Of a stretch of 64,000 nt of DNA, positions 44,880 to 55,346 are shown one piece after another; position 1 is the first letter of the stretch, and each line of letters starts with the position of its first letter. The DNA is from Phallus indusiatus. Its lineage: Eukaryota > Basidiomycota > Agaricomycetes > Phallales > Phallaceae. The stretch lies in contig JAQFWX010000013.1 in NCBI GenBank assembly GCA_027605045.1, forward strand, positions 248,001 through 312,000. Reading direction: 5' to 3'. A model generated the notes under the pieces. That model had not been told where the DNA came from. It saw only the letters and a list, made by a program, of their open reading frames with translations, and searched no databases. A program made the position numbers and the translations under genes.

Positions 44880-45191
44880 TGTTGCTTGCGCAAACAGGCT
44901 ACGCGGAGAATTGTCAGCGCTCGGTATATGCGCCGGTCCATCAATCTTTTGCCAAATTTGATTATTTTGTCACCTTTCACTCCATTCGCAATTGAACTTC
45001 TGGCTTTTTCCATTTTCTCTATATTACATTTTAGCACCATTCCAATTTCCCGGAAACTCCCATATTATGTATATAAAAATCTTCTCTTAGCTTACAAAAT
45101 ACAACAACAATGTTTCCCTCTTATATTCCCTCTTGAACACACATCCACTAATTCCATTTCCTTCCTGTTCGCTCCTGAGGCGCACGTATCA
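44880..45191 (+). mobile_element. Solo LTR, 312 bp, copy 2 (tandem)
   Basis: Same length and ends as copy 1 (TGTTGCTTGCGCAAACAGG..CACGTATCA) with minor differences. No matching flanking duplication is present. Downstream (45192) the sequence repeats the DNA found upstream of copy 1, so the pair arose by a local duplication or unequal exchange and not by two independent insertions. Confidence 0.7.
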
Positions 45192-45239
45192 CTCCACCCA
45201 AAAGAAATAAACACATTAGTGGGACTTACATAGGAAGCT

Positions 45240-46071
45240 ATTGACAGGTAGCGCCGGTTCGTGGCCCACAAGAGCCGATCTCGATGTAAACTCAATGAGT
45301 CCCCTTAAATCCGATATTTCTTCTTCATCATTCATGTCTTCCCATATTCCTATAGACCTTATATCCTATCATGCCTAAACGTGCTGCTTTTTCAAACCCG
45401 TAAGCACAAACACCACAGCCTGAACATAAACGAAGAAGATACGAGTCGAAAGAAGAAACCCACATGCCTTCACCTCATCCCTTCAGCGATGTATGTAAAC
45501 GACACTTCATCTGTCCTGTCTATCTTTTATGCTAATCGTGGCCCCGCCCCTCCAACCTAAAAGCTTTCCACAAAACAGACAACAGACCGGAATCTGCCAG
45601 GTGCCGAACATAAATACCAGTTGTCAGATCAATAATTACTTCAATATACTTATCTACGCGGCCAACAATAAGTACGAATATCCAACCTATTCTTTCATTC
45701 ATAAAGCTCTGCATCAACTTCAAGAGAAATTGACATTGATTAACTGGGAAGAGATCGTCATTTTCGACCAACCCCGTGTCACCCGGAAGTACGAATGGCG
45801 CTCCGACAGCACGCAAATCTTAGATTTCTCGGTTATCCGACTGAACGATGAAAACCCAAGGGAGGAAAAACGATGGCTTCTCGGAGTCGAGGCAAAACCA
45901 CTGGACCCTCTGTGTCTCCCGACAGAGGCCACTGCCGATGGAGTCCCAGGGGTTCAAGATTTACTGTTCAGATTCATGAATCATCTTCAATATCGAAAAA
46001 AGAACAATTACAGTGAGCTATTATCAGAAACAATCAGTAATACTCGATCTCAAAGCAATTTTCACACATAA
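45240..46071 (+). pseudogene. Decayed gene of unknown family, copy 2
   Basis: Sister of 19940-20982. From the ATG at 45371 it reads MPKRAAFSNP then a stop; the frame otherwise continues TPQPEHKRRRYESKEETHMP up to a GTATGT intron. The second exon is open for a longer stretch than in copy 1: YIHKALHQLQEKLT-type residues, then WEEIVIFDQPRVTRKYEWRS, DSTQILDFSVIRLNDENPRE, WLLGVEAKPLDPLC and GVPGVQDLLFRFMNHLQYRK. It stops early compared with copy 1's VDDESFPEH..YIDRRP part. The lesions differ from copy 1, so each decayed separately. Confidence 0.6.
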
Positions 46072-46334
46072 ATTTCCAGATCATATTTCTTTGTTCTAAC
46101 ACCAGTTTAGTCATAATTAGGTAGGCGAGGGCCGACGTGGCGCCGGGTGGCGGTAGGTACTAGGGACCAAAGCTTGAGCTTGAGAGCGCTAAAATTAAAA
46201 CCCTAAACCTTTCAGTCCCCATTCTCGATTAGCGCGTTGGTCAACTTTTCTTTATTGATTTGATTAGCTAGAGTAGATCGAGTTCATTATTTTCTTTCTG
46301 TGCAGTCTACAATCAAGCACTCGTAATTTGATAA

Positions 46335-46405
46335 TTTGATTCCGATCGGTTCAAGTGATAAAGCGTATCATACTATCAGCGCGCCGCCTCCTTAATAATC
46401 TCGGC
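46335..46405 (+). promoter_or_regulatory. F-box-family upstream motif, copy 5
   Basis: GATTCCGATCGGTTCAAGTG (palindrome CCGATCGG at 46342-46349), then GCGTATCATAC, TATCAGCGC and GCCGCCTCCTTAA, about 55-120 bases before the copy 5 ATG. Confidence 0.6.
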
Positions 46406-46457
46406 CGTGCACAAGCTTCCCAGCTCGTACCCTTTCCTTCTCGTTAGATAGCACAGG

Positions 46458-47990
46458 ATGCCTCGTTTCGAGGTTCACACCAAAGACTCTTGCCCAATTA
46501 ATAAAAGACTCCCAGTCGAAATTTTGATGATGATTTTCCTCCTCCTCGGTCCCTCTTCTTTCGAGAACCCCTATATTTATCTGCCATTATCATGGGTCTG
46601 TCGTCAATGGCGTTCTATCGTGCTGAATACATCCGTATTTTGGACCGTTATCGAACATCGATGCAAAAGAACCAAGTTGCAAAGCTTGACCCGAGATGTC
46701 GTTTTCCGTTCTAAACCGCGCGAAATAGATGTTGCCGCGTACTCGGTATGCGCATCGCCGCAGTCCTGCAGTAACTGCTCGGCCAAATCTTGCCTTTATT
46801 ACTTTAAGCACCTCCGAGTCAGGACTTTATTACTTCGAGGGAATCACCGTTCGGATTTTGATTTCTCGTACAGAGAAAACCTTACCCCGGTAGACAACTT
46901 GATTCTGTCGAGGGTTTATGTAAAACCGTCGAATCAGCAACAACAGTTTTTTCATGTCAATGCATTCCTTTCTGCTCTTAATCCCCGATTCATGGAGCTG
47001 TCGAGTGAAATGCTCTACCAGCCGACGTCTCACAGCCTACTACATCGCCTTGAGTGGCTAAAGCTGAATATCCCATATAACGAGAATTTTTCCATCGCTT
47101 CGTACTTTCTGGAAGCACTGCCTAATCTCCGAATCTTGAATATAATTGATGGGACCCACCTTCCTGCTGCCCGCGTCACGAATCTACCTAATTTGCGAAT
47201 ACTCACTATGAATGCTGGGCCTTATTCTATAAGGACGTCGTTGGCCTTGAGTTATTTGGGTATTTCGTCATTTTGTTCAGATACTTACAATTGGGATCAC
47301 GTCAATAACATTGATCTTTCAATGACGAAGAGCTTCCGTGTCGCTTTATGCTGCTATAATCAATATGGGTATCCTCAGTTTGTACCTCATTCCGTTGCTT
47401 GCATATCCACAGGCGATTCTGAAGAAGACTGTAATTTTTTCAACCACTTCCATGCATCAGCTCTACAGTCGAACAAAAGCATGGACTATCTTTGGACATT
47501 GCCACCACCAAACTCTTTCCACATTTCATTCAAATGGCTTTCAGATCATGAGGCGCTGTACTCTCAGTTAAAGCAAAAAGCTACAAACCTTGTTGAACTT
47601 ATTGTGGATTGTCAATCTATTAGGAAGAGCCACTGGAGAGATCCAAATTGTCTAAAATGGCACCTCAAATTCCTTGACAAAACGTTAAGCAACTTTGATA
47701 AGGTCATTCGTTTAAGCGTATTACACTCCGGCAGTCTCGTATCTATATGTAGCCTCTTAATGGATGGACGCAGACTTCCCCGCTTGGAGCGATTGACGTA
47801 TTATAGCTCGCCTAAACCGACTTGCAATCCGAAATTCGTAGCTACACGTATGGGAATGGTGCAAAGGGCAAGGATGGAGGCTGGCAGTGAACCGTTGCAA
47901 ATCCTCCAGCTGAAAAACTATATATTTCTTCCTCAGAGACAAGTGGGGAGATTGAAGAGGCTGGGAATACAGCTTATACAGTCAGTATAG
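46458..47990 (+). CDS. F-box-like protein, copy 5 (510 aa)
   Basis: Complete intronless frame from MPRFEVHTKDSCPINKR. The F-box is LPVEILMMIFLLLGPSSF with SWVCRQWRSIVLNTS and FWTVIEH. Family blocks follow: SPQSCSNCSAKSCLYYF, LPNLRILNIIDGTHLPAARV, STGDSEEDCNFFNHFHAS, TLPPPNSFHISFKWL, LKQKATNLVELIVDCQSI, GRRLPRLERLTYYSSPKPT and a C-terminal SEPLQILQLKNYIFL. It groups with copy 2 (21457-22977) by shared residues, against copies 1, 3 and 4. Likely Skp1-binding adaptor with a variable substrate region. Confidence 0.87.
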   Translation: MPRFEVHTKDSCPINKRLPVEILMMIFLLLGPSSFENPYIYLPLSWVCRQWRSIVLNTSVFWTVIEHRCKRTKLQSLTRDVVFRSKPREIDVAAYSVCASPQSCSNCSAKSCLYYFKHLRVRTLLLRGNHRSDFDFSYRENLTPVDNLILSRVYVKPSNQQQQFFHVNAFLSALNPRFMELSSEMLYQPTSHSLLHRLEWLKLNIPYNENFSIASYFLEALPNLRILNIIDGTHLPAARVTNLPNLRILTMNAGPYSIRTSLALSYLGISSFCSDTYNWDHVNNIDLSMTKSFRVALCCYNQYGYPQFVPHSVACISTGDSEEDCNFFNHFHASALQSNKSMDYLWTLPPPNSFHISFKWLSDHEALYSQLKQKATNLVELIVDCQSIRKSHWRDPNCLKWHLKFLDKTLSNFDKVIRLSVLHSGSLVSICSLLMDGRRLPRLERLTYYSSPKPTCNPKFVATRMGMVQRARMEAGSEPLQILQLKNYIFLPQRQVGRLKRLGIQLIQSV

Positions 47991-48344
47991 AGGACGTTAT
48001 TGTAAGTAAGAAAAGGCTGTACCCGTAATAGTGCAAAATCTTGAAATTAACGCCTTCAGTACTTACACATATGCTCTCAAATGATATTATCACGTTGAGA
48101 TGTTGATATATTTTGATTTGTCCAGAAAGTGGTTCGAGTTTCATTCAACAAAAAGCTTTGGAAAGCAATGGAAGATGGTTCATCAACTATTGCAATAAGA
48201 TATTGGATATAATATGAGATACTCATCACATCTTTTGCTCTCGACCAAGCTTAAGATTGACGATGCTATGTTCTCTCGCGAGTGCATTAGAGTCGGACCA
48301 ACAGAGCTTACTTTGGAATTGAGAGATTCCGGCAGGTGGATAAT
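47991..48344. other. 3' flank of F-box copy 5
   Basis: The near 3' flank keeps a diverged version of the family's shared 3' sequence (AACGCCTTCAGTACTTACAC). No gene is seen. Confidence 0.45.
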
Positions 48345-48870
48345 CAACGTTTAGACTGAAAAAATGATATTCGTCGGTTCATGAAAATTGCGGATTATAA
48401 ACTGATGTATCATATTGTAAACTGCGAACTTGAAACGATAGTCCGAGTCGCTCAATCTATACATAACTAAGTAACAAAGCTGTTTCAGAAAAGAGCGACA
48501 CCTACTCCCTCCCTTCCAATTAATCTTTCGGAGATGTTGGAATTTCCCAGAGAATGAAAAGCTTTCGTTGTTGATCGTGGTGATAATGAAACCTGTTTTC
48601 AAAACTATTTGCTGGATAACGTCGCGGACCTAAAAAGCAGTCTCTTCACGGCTCTCCAATGACGAGAATGAATTCCAATGCGAGATCTAGAATAGCTGGC
48701 GGCCGCGAACGCAGTCCACCCCGTGAACATCCGAAAAAACGACAAGTCAGTGATAATCCAGAGATTATCGTGAGGTTGTCTGCTTATTGAAGCTTGAAGA
48801 GTCAACTAAAAATTTGTGGTCACGTGAGTATTGCGTAAGCTCGTTGGAGTTACATGTGTTTGTTTTCGTT
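48345..48870 (-). pseudogene. Third, highly degenerate copy of the membrane-protein gene
   Basis: On the minus strand GGATGTTCACGGGGTGGACT and TTCTCGTCATTGGAGAGCCG align with exon 2 of the 9109-10540 gene (AGATGTTCACG, GGGTGGACTGCATTCG, CTCCTCGTCATTGAAGC), then CTTTTTAGGTCCGCGACG with CTTTTCGGGTCTGCGCTACG. Upstream, GAGCTTACGCAATACTCACG matches that family's 5' flank. Exon 1 and much of exon 2 are gone and the frame is destroyed, leaving meaningless short frames. Confidence 0.55.
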
Positions 48871-49716
48871 TTTGGCAGCAACCTCAGAGTAGCCTTCAAT
48901 TTTCAATTCAATGCGACTTCTTTGAAGACAAATTTTACACTTTCAAGATTCCATAATATGTTTTAATTAAAGATTGGTGCCTTTCGGCGATGATGTTACA
49001 AGTCTGTGCGTACCCACTAATACGCGTCCGACTGGCGTCGTTCTTCGCAGCTCGCGTCACCGAAACAGAACATTTTGCACGGCGAGGTAAATGTGTTCAA
49101 AGAAATACACGAAATCCGAATCACTACTTACTAATCGAAAGACAGTTCCCATCAATTTTACTGACACCCTGATGGGAATCGTGTGCGCTGAGAGGGATCA
49201 ACAAAAAGTCCGGCTGAGGTGACGGTTGAGGTGACTAGACAGCGGTCCATTAGCAATGAACAGAGTCCGCTAACCTCCCGCTTATATTTTCTTTTGTTTT
49301 ATAGTCGTCGCCCTCTCTTCATATATTAGTCTTAAGGTCACATTCACACTTATTCTTAGACTCTATTCTCCTTCTACATCAATGCTCGACCCTCACACGC
49401 GCCAGTTCTCTTATCCCTACATACTCCACGCGCGCTTTTTCAAACGTCTAACTGGAAGCATGTGGAGAGAAAGTAATTTTTGGTCACGAGGCTTTTGCAA
49501 AATGCCGTTAGCGAGAACGTTCATCAACATTCACTCACGGTCCCGGCGCGCTCGGTTTCTTTCACAATGGATGATAGTTTCACAAAGTGTTGTCGCGTGC
49601 CAGTTGAACATGACGACGTAACGAGTTTATTCCGGGCCGTATATGAGGTGTAGCATGACACGTATGTACCCAACTTGAACTTTCTCTTCTACCAGTTCTT
49701 GCTCTCATACTTCAAA
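48871..49716. other. Intergenic / promoter of the GH32 gene
   Basis: Short frames (for example 49382-49621 plus) lack support. A TATATTTTCTTTTG stretch near 49285 and pyrimidine-rich sequence precede the invertase gene. Confidence 0.4.
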
Positions 49717-51604
49717 ATGAGATATCTTACTTCTGTCATACTTTTCGGTCTATATGGGGCTCTCAGAGCTACCAATGCTCAAAGTCCCACTTCAACATTC
49801 ATCGAACCCGGTGTTCCGACTGGGACACCTATTCCAGGTAATTACAGCGGTGCCTACAGGCCGCAGGTTCATTTCTCGCCCCCTCAGGTTGGCCATTTCA
49901 GTTATGCTCGCTGAATTTTATCTTGACCTTGCTATTGATAGTTTTTTATGAATGATCCGAATGGTCTTTTTCTCGATGTAAATGGGACATATCATCTCTA
50001 CTATCAATGTTCGTGAGCTTATTACATATATCCATACATATGATGACAGGTTTGGTATGAATCTAGATGATCCAACCGGTCTAGTAGCTGGGAATCAACA
50101 CTGGGGACATGCAACCTCACCGGATCTTTACCATTGGACGAACCAACCGATTGCTATCTTCCCTCCAGACAATACGTCGAACGTTTTTACCGGCTCAGCT
50201 GTTATCGACAGAAACAATACCTCTGGATTCTTTCCGGACCAAAAGAATGGAGTGGTTGCCATTTACACGCTCAACACACCTACAAAGCAAGCTCAAGCGA
50301 TCTCGTACTCCAGGGATGGTGGTTTTACTTTCACTCCTTTCGAAGGAAATCCAGTTATCGATGTTAATTCGACACAATTCCGCGATCCTAAAGTGATTTG
50401 GCATGCGGAGACCGGAAAATGGGTTATGGTTGTTGCATATTCTCAGGATTTTGTCATTGGAGTGTATACATCTCCAAACCTGAAAGAATGGACGCATGCA
50501 TCTAATATCTCCCACATCGGATTACTGGGCTCCCAATATGAGTGTCCAAATCTCGTTCAAATTCCGGTTCACACTCCCGATTCCAACAGCTCAAACGGAA
50601 ACACGTCTATGATGTATCTTCTCACCATCTCAATTAACCCAGGCGCACCTCTCGGCGGTTCAATCACACAATACTTTCCTGGATCTTTCAATGGCACACA
50701 TTTTACGCCGGTTGATAACGCCACGCGTCTTACCGATTTTGCGAAGGACAATTACGCTGGACAATTTTACTTTGGAACCCCAGATGGAGAGGACCCCCTG
50801 AGTATGATATGGGCAAATAATTGGCAGTATGCGGAAGTTGTTCCGACAGCACAGGAGGGGTGGCGTAGCGCGATGGGCGTGCCGAGAAGGAATCGCCTTG
50901 TCAATGATACTAGGCTCGGATGGAACCTTGTTACTTCGCCGATGGATCTGAGTCCTGTTCTAGGCAAGAATTTAGCCAATAGCAGTGTAAATGGGTCATT
51001 GGTCGTGGATTTCTCAGGCGTACAGTCGAATGCCGTGTACTTCGAGACCAACGTTTCCTCAACATCGAGCGTGAACAGTTCCGCCAGCCTAAACTTCACT
51101 TTCCTCAGTCCTATTTCGAACGAGACCCTTACCGGCGGATACTTCTTCACCGGCGATTTCTTTTTGGATCGTGGTAATATCGAAGGATTCAACAACTCAT
51201 TTTTTACCGATAAATTCTCGACGAGCATAATCCCTAATGCAGATGGATCTTTCAAACTATCAGGTGTATTTGACAGAACTATGCTAGAGGTTTTTGTAGA
51301 CAAAATGGCGAGCGGGACGACAATATTCTTTCCTGTGCAGCCGCTGACGACGTTTACGGTCAGCGCTGCTGGGTTCCCGGACGAGGCACAAATTTCAACG
51401 TCGGTGTGGGAGCTGAAGAGTGTTTGGCAGGGTGTTGAAAATATTGCAACGAACACGACTGCCACCCATAGCATGACTAGTGGTATTATAATGCCGACGA
51501 GCAAGGAATCATCATCGACCTCCCGCGCTACCAAGGCAAATGTTCACACTTTCAGTTTCATCCCGTTGGTATTTGGACTATGTGTTTCCGCCTTTCTTCT
51601 GTAG
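49717..51604 (+). CDS. Secreted GH32 invertase-like glycosidase, possibly GPI-anchored (591 aa, 3 exons)
   Basis: Exons are 49717-49887, 49942-50008 and 50067-51604; phases close to 591 residues. GH32 enzymes hydrolyse sucrose and other beta-fructosides with retention. The catalytic triad is present: MNDPNG (nucleophile Asp62), FRDPKV (transition-state Asp near 189) and ECPNLV (acid/base Glu near 238). The N-terminus MRYLTSVILFGLYGALRATN is a signal peptide and many N-x-S/T sites follow. A beta-sandwich C-terminal domain (GVFDRTMLEVFVDK) is complete. The C-terminal Ser/Thr-rich stretch followed by the hydrophobic tail FSFIPLVFGLCVSAFLL looks like a GPI-attachment signal. Exon 2 is only 67 bases and carries the nucleophile. 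Confidence 0.92.
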
Positions 51605-52505
51605 TTGGTACGAAACCATTTGCCCAATTAATATTTAATTGATCTTAGATTATATTTATGTAACAATGGCATCATTGACCTGTTCGTTACTTCCGAAGTG
51701 TTTTTGAAATAGACAGTGCATTATGATTACATGCCGCAAACTGTGTCTTAATGAAGCATAGAAGCAAGGTACCACACTAGATTTTGGATGACTGCAAAAC
51801 CTATATTTTCCGACTCCGCCATTTAAGCGAAGGAGGTCTCCGACTTTCAAATGCGAGTGACGACGACGCCGCCTGCATCGTTACCTCTCTGGATCTCTGC
51901 TTACTTCTTGTCCTTGACTCATAACACTGGAAAATGGGAATATTATTCTCTTTGTCATATAGCCGTCGGTACTACATGCTCCAAGATTGATCGGTGCCGC
52001 TATCTGATCTTATGTTTCTCACCCAATTTTAGTCAAGATATCAGAATATCGAAATTTGAGCATTGGAATAATACGAAGCTCAAGTAGCTCTCCGTGTTAT
52101 CGTCGTCACGGATAGCTCTTAAAACCTTCTAATCGATCATAATCGTCCTTCATGCTATGGCCACCCGAACAGAGACGATGTATACGTATACGACGAATGA
52201 TATATCGATAATTATCAGCATGACTCAAACCCGATATGTCAAATCTCCAACATGACATCACTAAGAACGGATTCAGACACGTGCAGTTAGTCTTTGCATT
52301 CTGACTAAAAGATGTCTTGGAAGAGAACGTTCTTCGTTGTCTCGGTGCCGGTTCTTTCAACTAATGAGTCAACAGGCTTTAATCGAGTCTCTCGTGGACT
52401 AGCTAAACAATTTTGGCATGACAAACTTTCGAACGCATTGGCCTAAAACCAATATCACATGTATGGTCTGAGTCCGAGGAAGAGAACTTTGCAAGGGTGT
52501 GTCAC
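51605..52505. other. Intergenic region
   Basis: Frames at 51851-52087 (+) and 52106-52360 (-) have no supporting features. I see nothing that can be called. Confidence 0.4.
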
Positions 52506-52785
52506 TGTTGGAAGTCAGCTTATACTTCGACGAGTCTATGAAGACTTAATGTCTGAGTAGTAGTAGTAGCGACTCAGAGATCTCTAGATAGGAGGCGTAC
52601 GATAGTATAACCTGATGAGGAGAAGTGTAACTACAGATTGAATACTATATACTATCTGATATGGTCCGTGCATAAGGAAACTGCTACGCGGGATATCTAA
52701 TATCAGTACTGATCTTAATCAGACCTAAAGGAAGAGTATAACTAAATATAACGAGTCATGTGAGATTGCCCACATAATTCCAACA
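52506..52785 (+). mobile_element. Solo LTR of copia type, 280 bp, with 5-bp target-site duplication
   Basis: It starts TGTTGGAAGTC and ends AATTCCAACA, giving the inverted termini TGTTGGAA/TTCCAACA typical of Ty1/copia LTRs. It is flanked by GTCAC at 52501-52505 and 52786-52790. It lies about 130 bases upstream of the NmrA-like gene. A (TAG)n run at 52558-52568 is internal. Confidence 0.88.
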
Positions 52786-52918
52786 GTCACAGCGATTTGG
52801 AGCTTCCGCCGGGCGACGACGCGCATACGTCAGCGCCGGCAACAACTCTCTTCTCTTTTTCCACTTCGAGGAGAACAGTACATAAAGGAAAAAGACAGAA
52901 TGCAATTTTGCTCAGATA

Positions 52919-54096
52919 ATGTCCCCTTCTGCGTCTAAACCGACTGTACTCATCGTTGGAGGTAGTGGTAACACTGGCTTTCCGGTCTCGCTAGGATTAC
53001 TCGAATCTGGCCAATTTGTACGCACCAAAGTTATCCAAGTTAGTTGCATTGCTGACACGACCTCATCTTTTTTCTAGAACGTTATTCTTTTATGTCGTTC
53101 TGGTACAGAACTCAACCCCAGGGTCATTGAGCTCCAACAAAAAGGCGCTCAAATTCGTTCCGGAGATATCGTCGAGAACAGCGTTGAAGAGCTTGAGACT
53201 CGTGTTCTGGAAGGGATCGAGATACTTATATTGATGGTTTCCAGTTTTTACATCGAAATTCAGGAGAAGATCCTTATCGCGGCTTCGAAAAGCAAGAGTG
53301 TTAAACGTGTGGTTCCCTCGGAATTCGTACCGGTTCATTTAAATGGTGAAATGGCTAGAAAAAGTTTGGTTTTGAACAAGGTAAGACGCATGTTTGATGT
53401 TGTTTAGCGTTGAGTTTACGGTTGTACGTATCTAGCATATGAAAATACGCGAACTTGTAAAACAACTTGAACTCCCCTACACATACATAAACGTCGGCTG
53501 GTGGGTAGATCTCCTACTCCCACGACCCGGGCCATCCTCAGAGCACGATTTCATAGCCGAACGCTCGCACTGGTTTGTCGGAACCGGGGATGTCAAGACG
53601 GCTGTTATCGCACGCGCTGATATTGGACAGCTGGTTGCACTCGTTATCAATGATCCTCGAACCCTCAATCAACAAGTATTTGGTTGCGGAGACGAAGTCT
53701 CTCTAAACGATATTTACAAAGTCTCGGAGAAAGCGGGGTATATGCTTTCAGATAGGAAAGAAATCGTGCGTCATACATCAAACTTTCGTCATTCACTTCA
53801 CTCATGTATGCCCTCGCCAGATCACCGAGGAACAATTATTCAAAAGACTTGGAGAGGCTCAAGAAACCTACAAACTCTCTCCATCTCACATAAGTCTCAG
53901 TATGGAGACCATGCTCGTCGCTCACCATCTTATGTTCATAGATGGAGAAAATACGATAGACGTTGCGAAGAAATTGGGATACCTTGATGCCCGGGACTTG
54001 TATCCCGGTAAATTCAAACCCCTCAACCTTGAAGAGTTTGCCAAGGTGTTTTATGAGAACACAGCATCCGATGGTATTGTCGTTCCTGTTAAATGA
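52919..54096 (+). CDS. NmrA-like / isoflavone-reductase-type NAD(P)-binding protein (335 aa, 4 exons)
   Basis: Exons are 52919-53017, 53078-53380, 53436-53765 and 53821-54096; phases close to 335 residues. It has the atypical short-chain dehydrogenase N-terminus PTVLIVGGSGNTGFPVSLGL with GGSGNTG at residues 14-20, LLCRSGTELNP after strand 2 (Arg favours NADPH), KRVVPSEFVPVHLNGEMARK, then YTYINVGWWVDLLLP, ARADIGQLVALVINDPRTLN and NQQVFGCGDEVSLNDI. This is the NmrA-like family, which includes oxidoreductases and redox-sensing regulators; which type applies here cannot be told. A solo LTR ends about 130 bases upstream and may overlap its promoter. Confidence 0.85.
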
Positions 54097-54680
54097 GGCT
54101 TTAACCTCCTTCCACAAAGCGCATTGTAGTCAATGTAACAAAAGAGTAACAAATATTATAAATTTGGAAAATTATAGCGTGACAAACTTTTTTTTAAAAA
54201 GCTATAGGCTAAACCATTTGCATTAACTTGAGGAATGGCTACCACGCCGACACCACATGTTTATTTTTCGGTATATTCCGAGAGCCTCGTTTCATGGAAG
54301 CTAATTTAAACCTCCTTAAGCTTTGATGAAAGACAATTCTCTGATTCCAGCCCTGGATCGTAGCCTAATTTTTGTAGCCTGGACGGAAATAAATAGAGTG
54401 ATTTATTATTGGGTGGGGTCATCTGCGGAAAAATTGAAGTGCGCGTATACATTTATCAAGGCCATGCTGTGTCAATCTTGAATCAAGTGATACACGAGAC
54501 ATTCCATACCTTTCAATTAAGTATATATTATAACACAGCTTTTAGTTTGTGCTCTTGAAGGTGAACGCGTGTTCCATGAATTAATGCAAATAGCCCTGGC
54601 CTAGGCCGTGAACACTTGCTTTAAAAGACTCGAGCCTGTTTTGCCCAAATGTCTCGACTTTACATACTTCACCAGCTATC
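54097..54680. other. Intergenic region
   Basis: No gene is seen; it contains the 3' region of the NmrA-like gene and the promoter of the zinc-finger gene. Confidence 0.4.
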
Positions 54681-55346
54681 ATGCCATACTGTGAACCTTG
54701 CGATCACTTCTTCTACGACGACCGCGTATACGACCATCATCGTATAACATCTGACAAACACAACTACTGCGTCGACTGCAACGTGGATTTCGCGTCTCCT
54801 GTCGCACTCAACTACCACTACATCCATAGCCCATCGCATCATTATTGCAACTGGTGCAATAAAGATTTCAGTACGGACGATGAACTTGACAAGCATGACG
54901 ACAGGTTACATTGTCGTTGTATGGTGTGCGAGGATGTACGTGCTGGTATTTGATTAATGGTGCTTCGGAAAAGTTCATCATCTCTCCAGATGTTCCGCAA
55001 TGAAGACGACCTCGGCGAACACATCAGAAAACGCCATAAGTTGCACTACTGCAGCTTTTGCGGTGATCTTTTCCAAACCAAACCTAGCCTAGAACAACAC
55101 CTCAACATTCATCATTATGGAGTAACGAGGACGAACCGGCGCCCGTGGCCCTTCTCTCTGAATCGTCCCCAGTCCATGATCAAGCAATCATCACCGGATC
55201 ATCATTTCAAATTGAATGGCAGCCCCATCGATATGACCGATCCGGGGTACCGACAAATTCACAGGAACGATACGAGCGGCAAAGTCGGACATGCCGTTTC
55301 AAGTATAGCATGGCCATGGACAGATAGACGGTCGTACACTGACTGA
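54681..55346 (+). CDS. C2H2 zinc-finger protein (203 aa, 2 exons)
   Basis: Exons 54681-54935 and 54990-55346 join in phase. The N-terminal 125 residues carry a row of C2H2-type fingers: CEPCDHFFYDDRVYDHH, CVDCNVDFASPVALNYHY, CNWCNKDFSTDDELDKHDDR, CMVCEDMFRNEDDLGEHIRK and CSFCGDLFQTKPSLEQHLNI. Several use the Cys-x2-Cys..His-x3-5-His spacing. Such short multi-finger proteins are common in agaricomycetes and are presumed nucleic-acid binding. The C-terminal about 75 residues (after YGVTRTNRR) are Pro/Ser/His-rich and without a domain; a further intron there is possible (CCCCAG at 55165-55170), so the 3' structure is uncertain. Confidence 0.75.

Noticed and set aside
49382..49621. 79-residue plus-strand frame upstream of the GH32 gene
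   Set aside because: No domain, no signal peptide and no splice partner; it lies in the likely promoter region.
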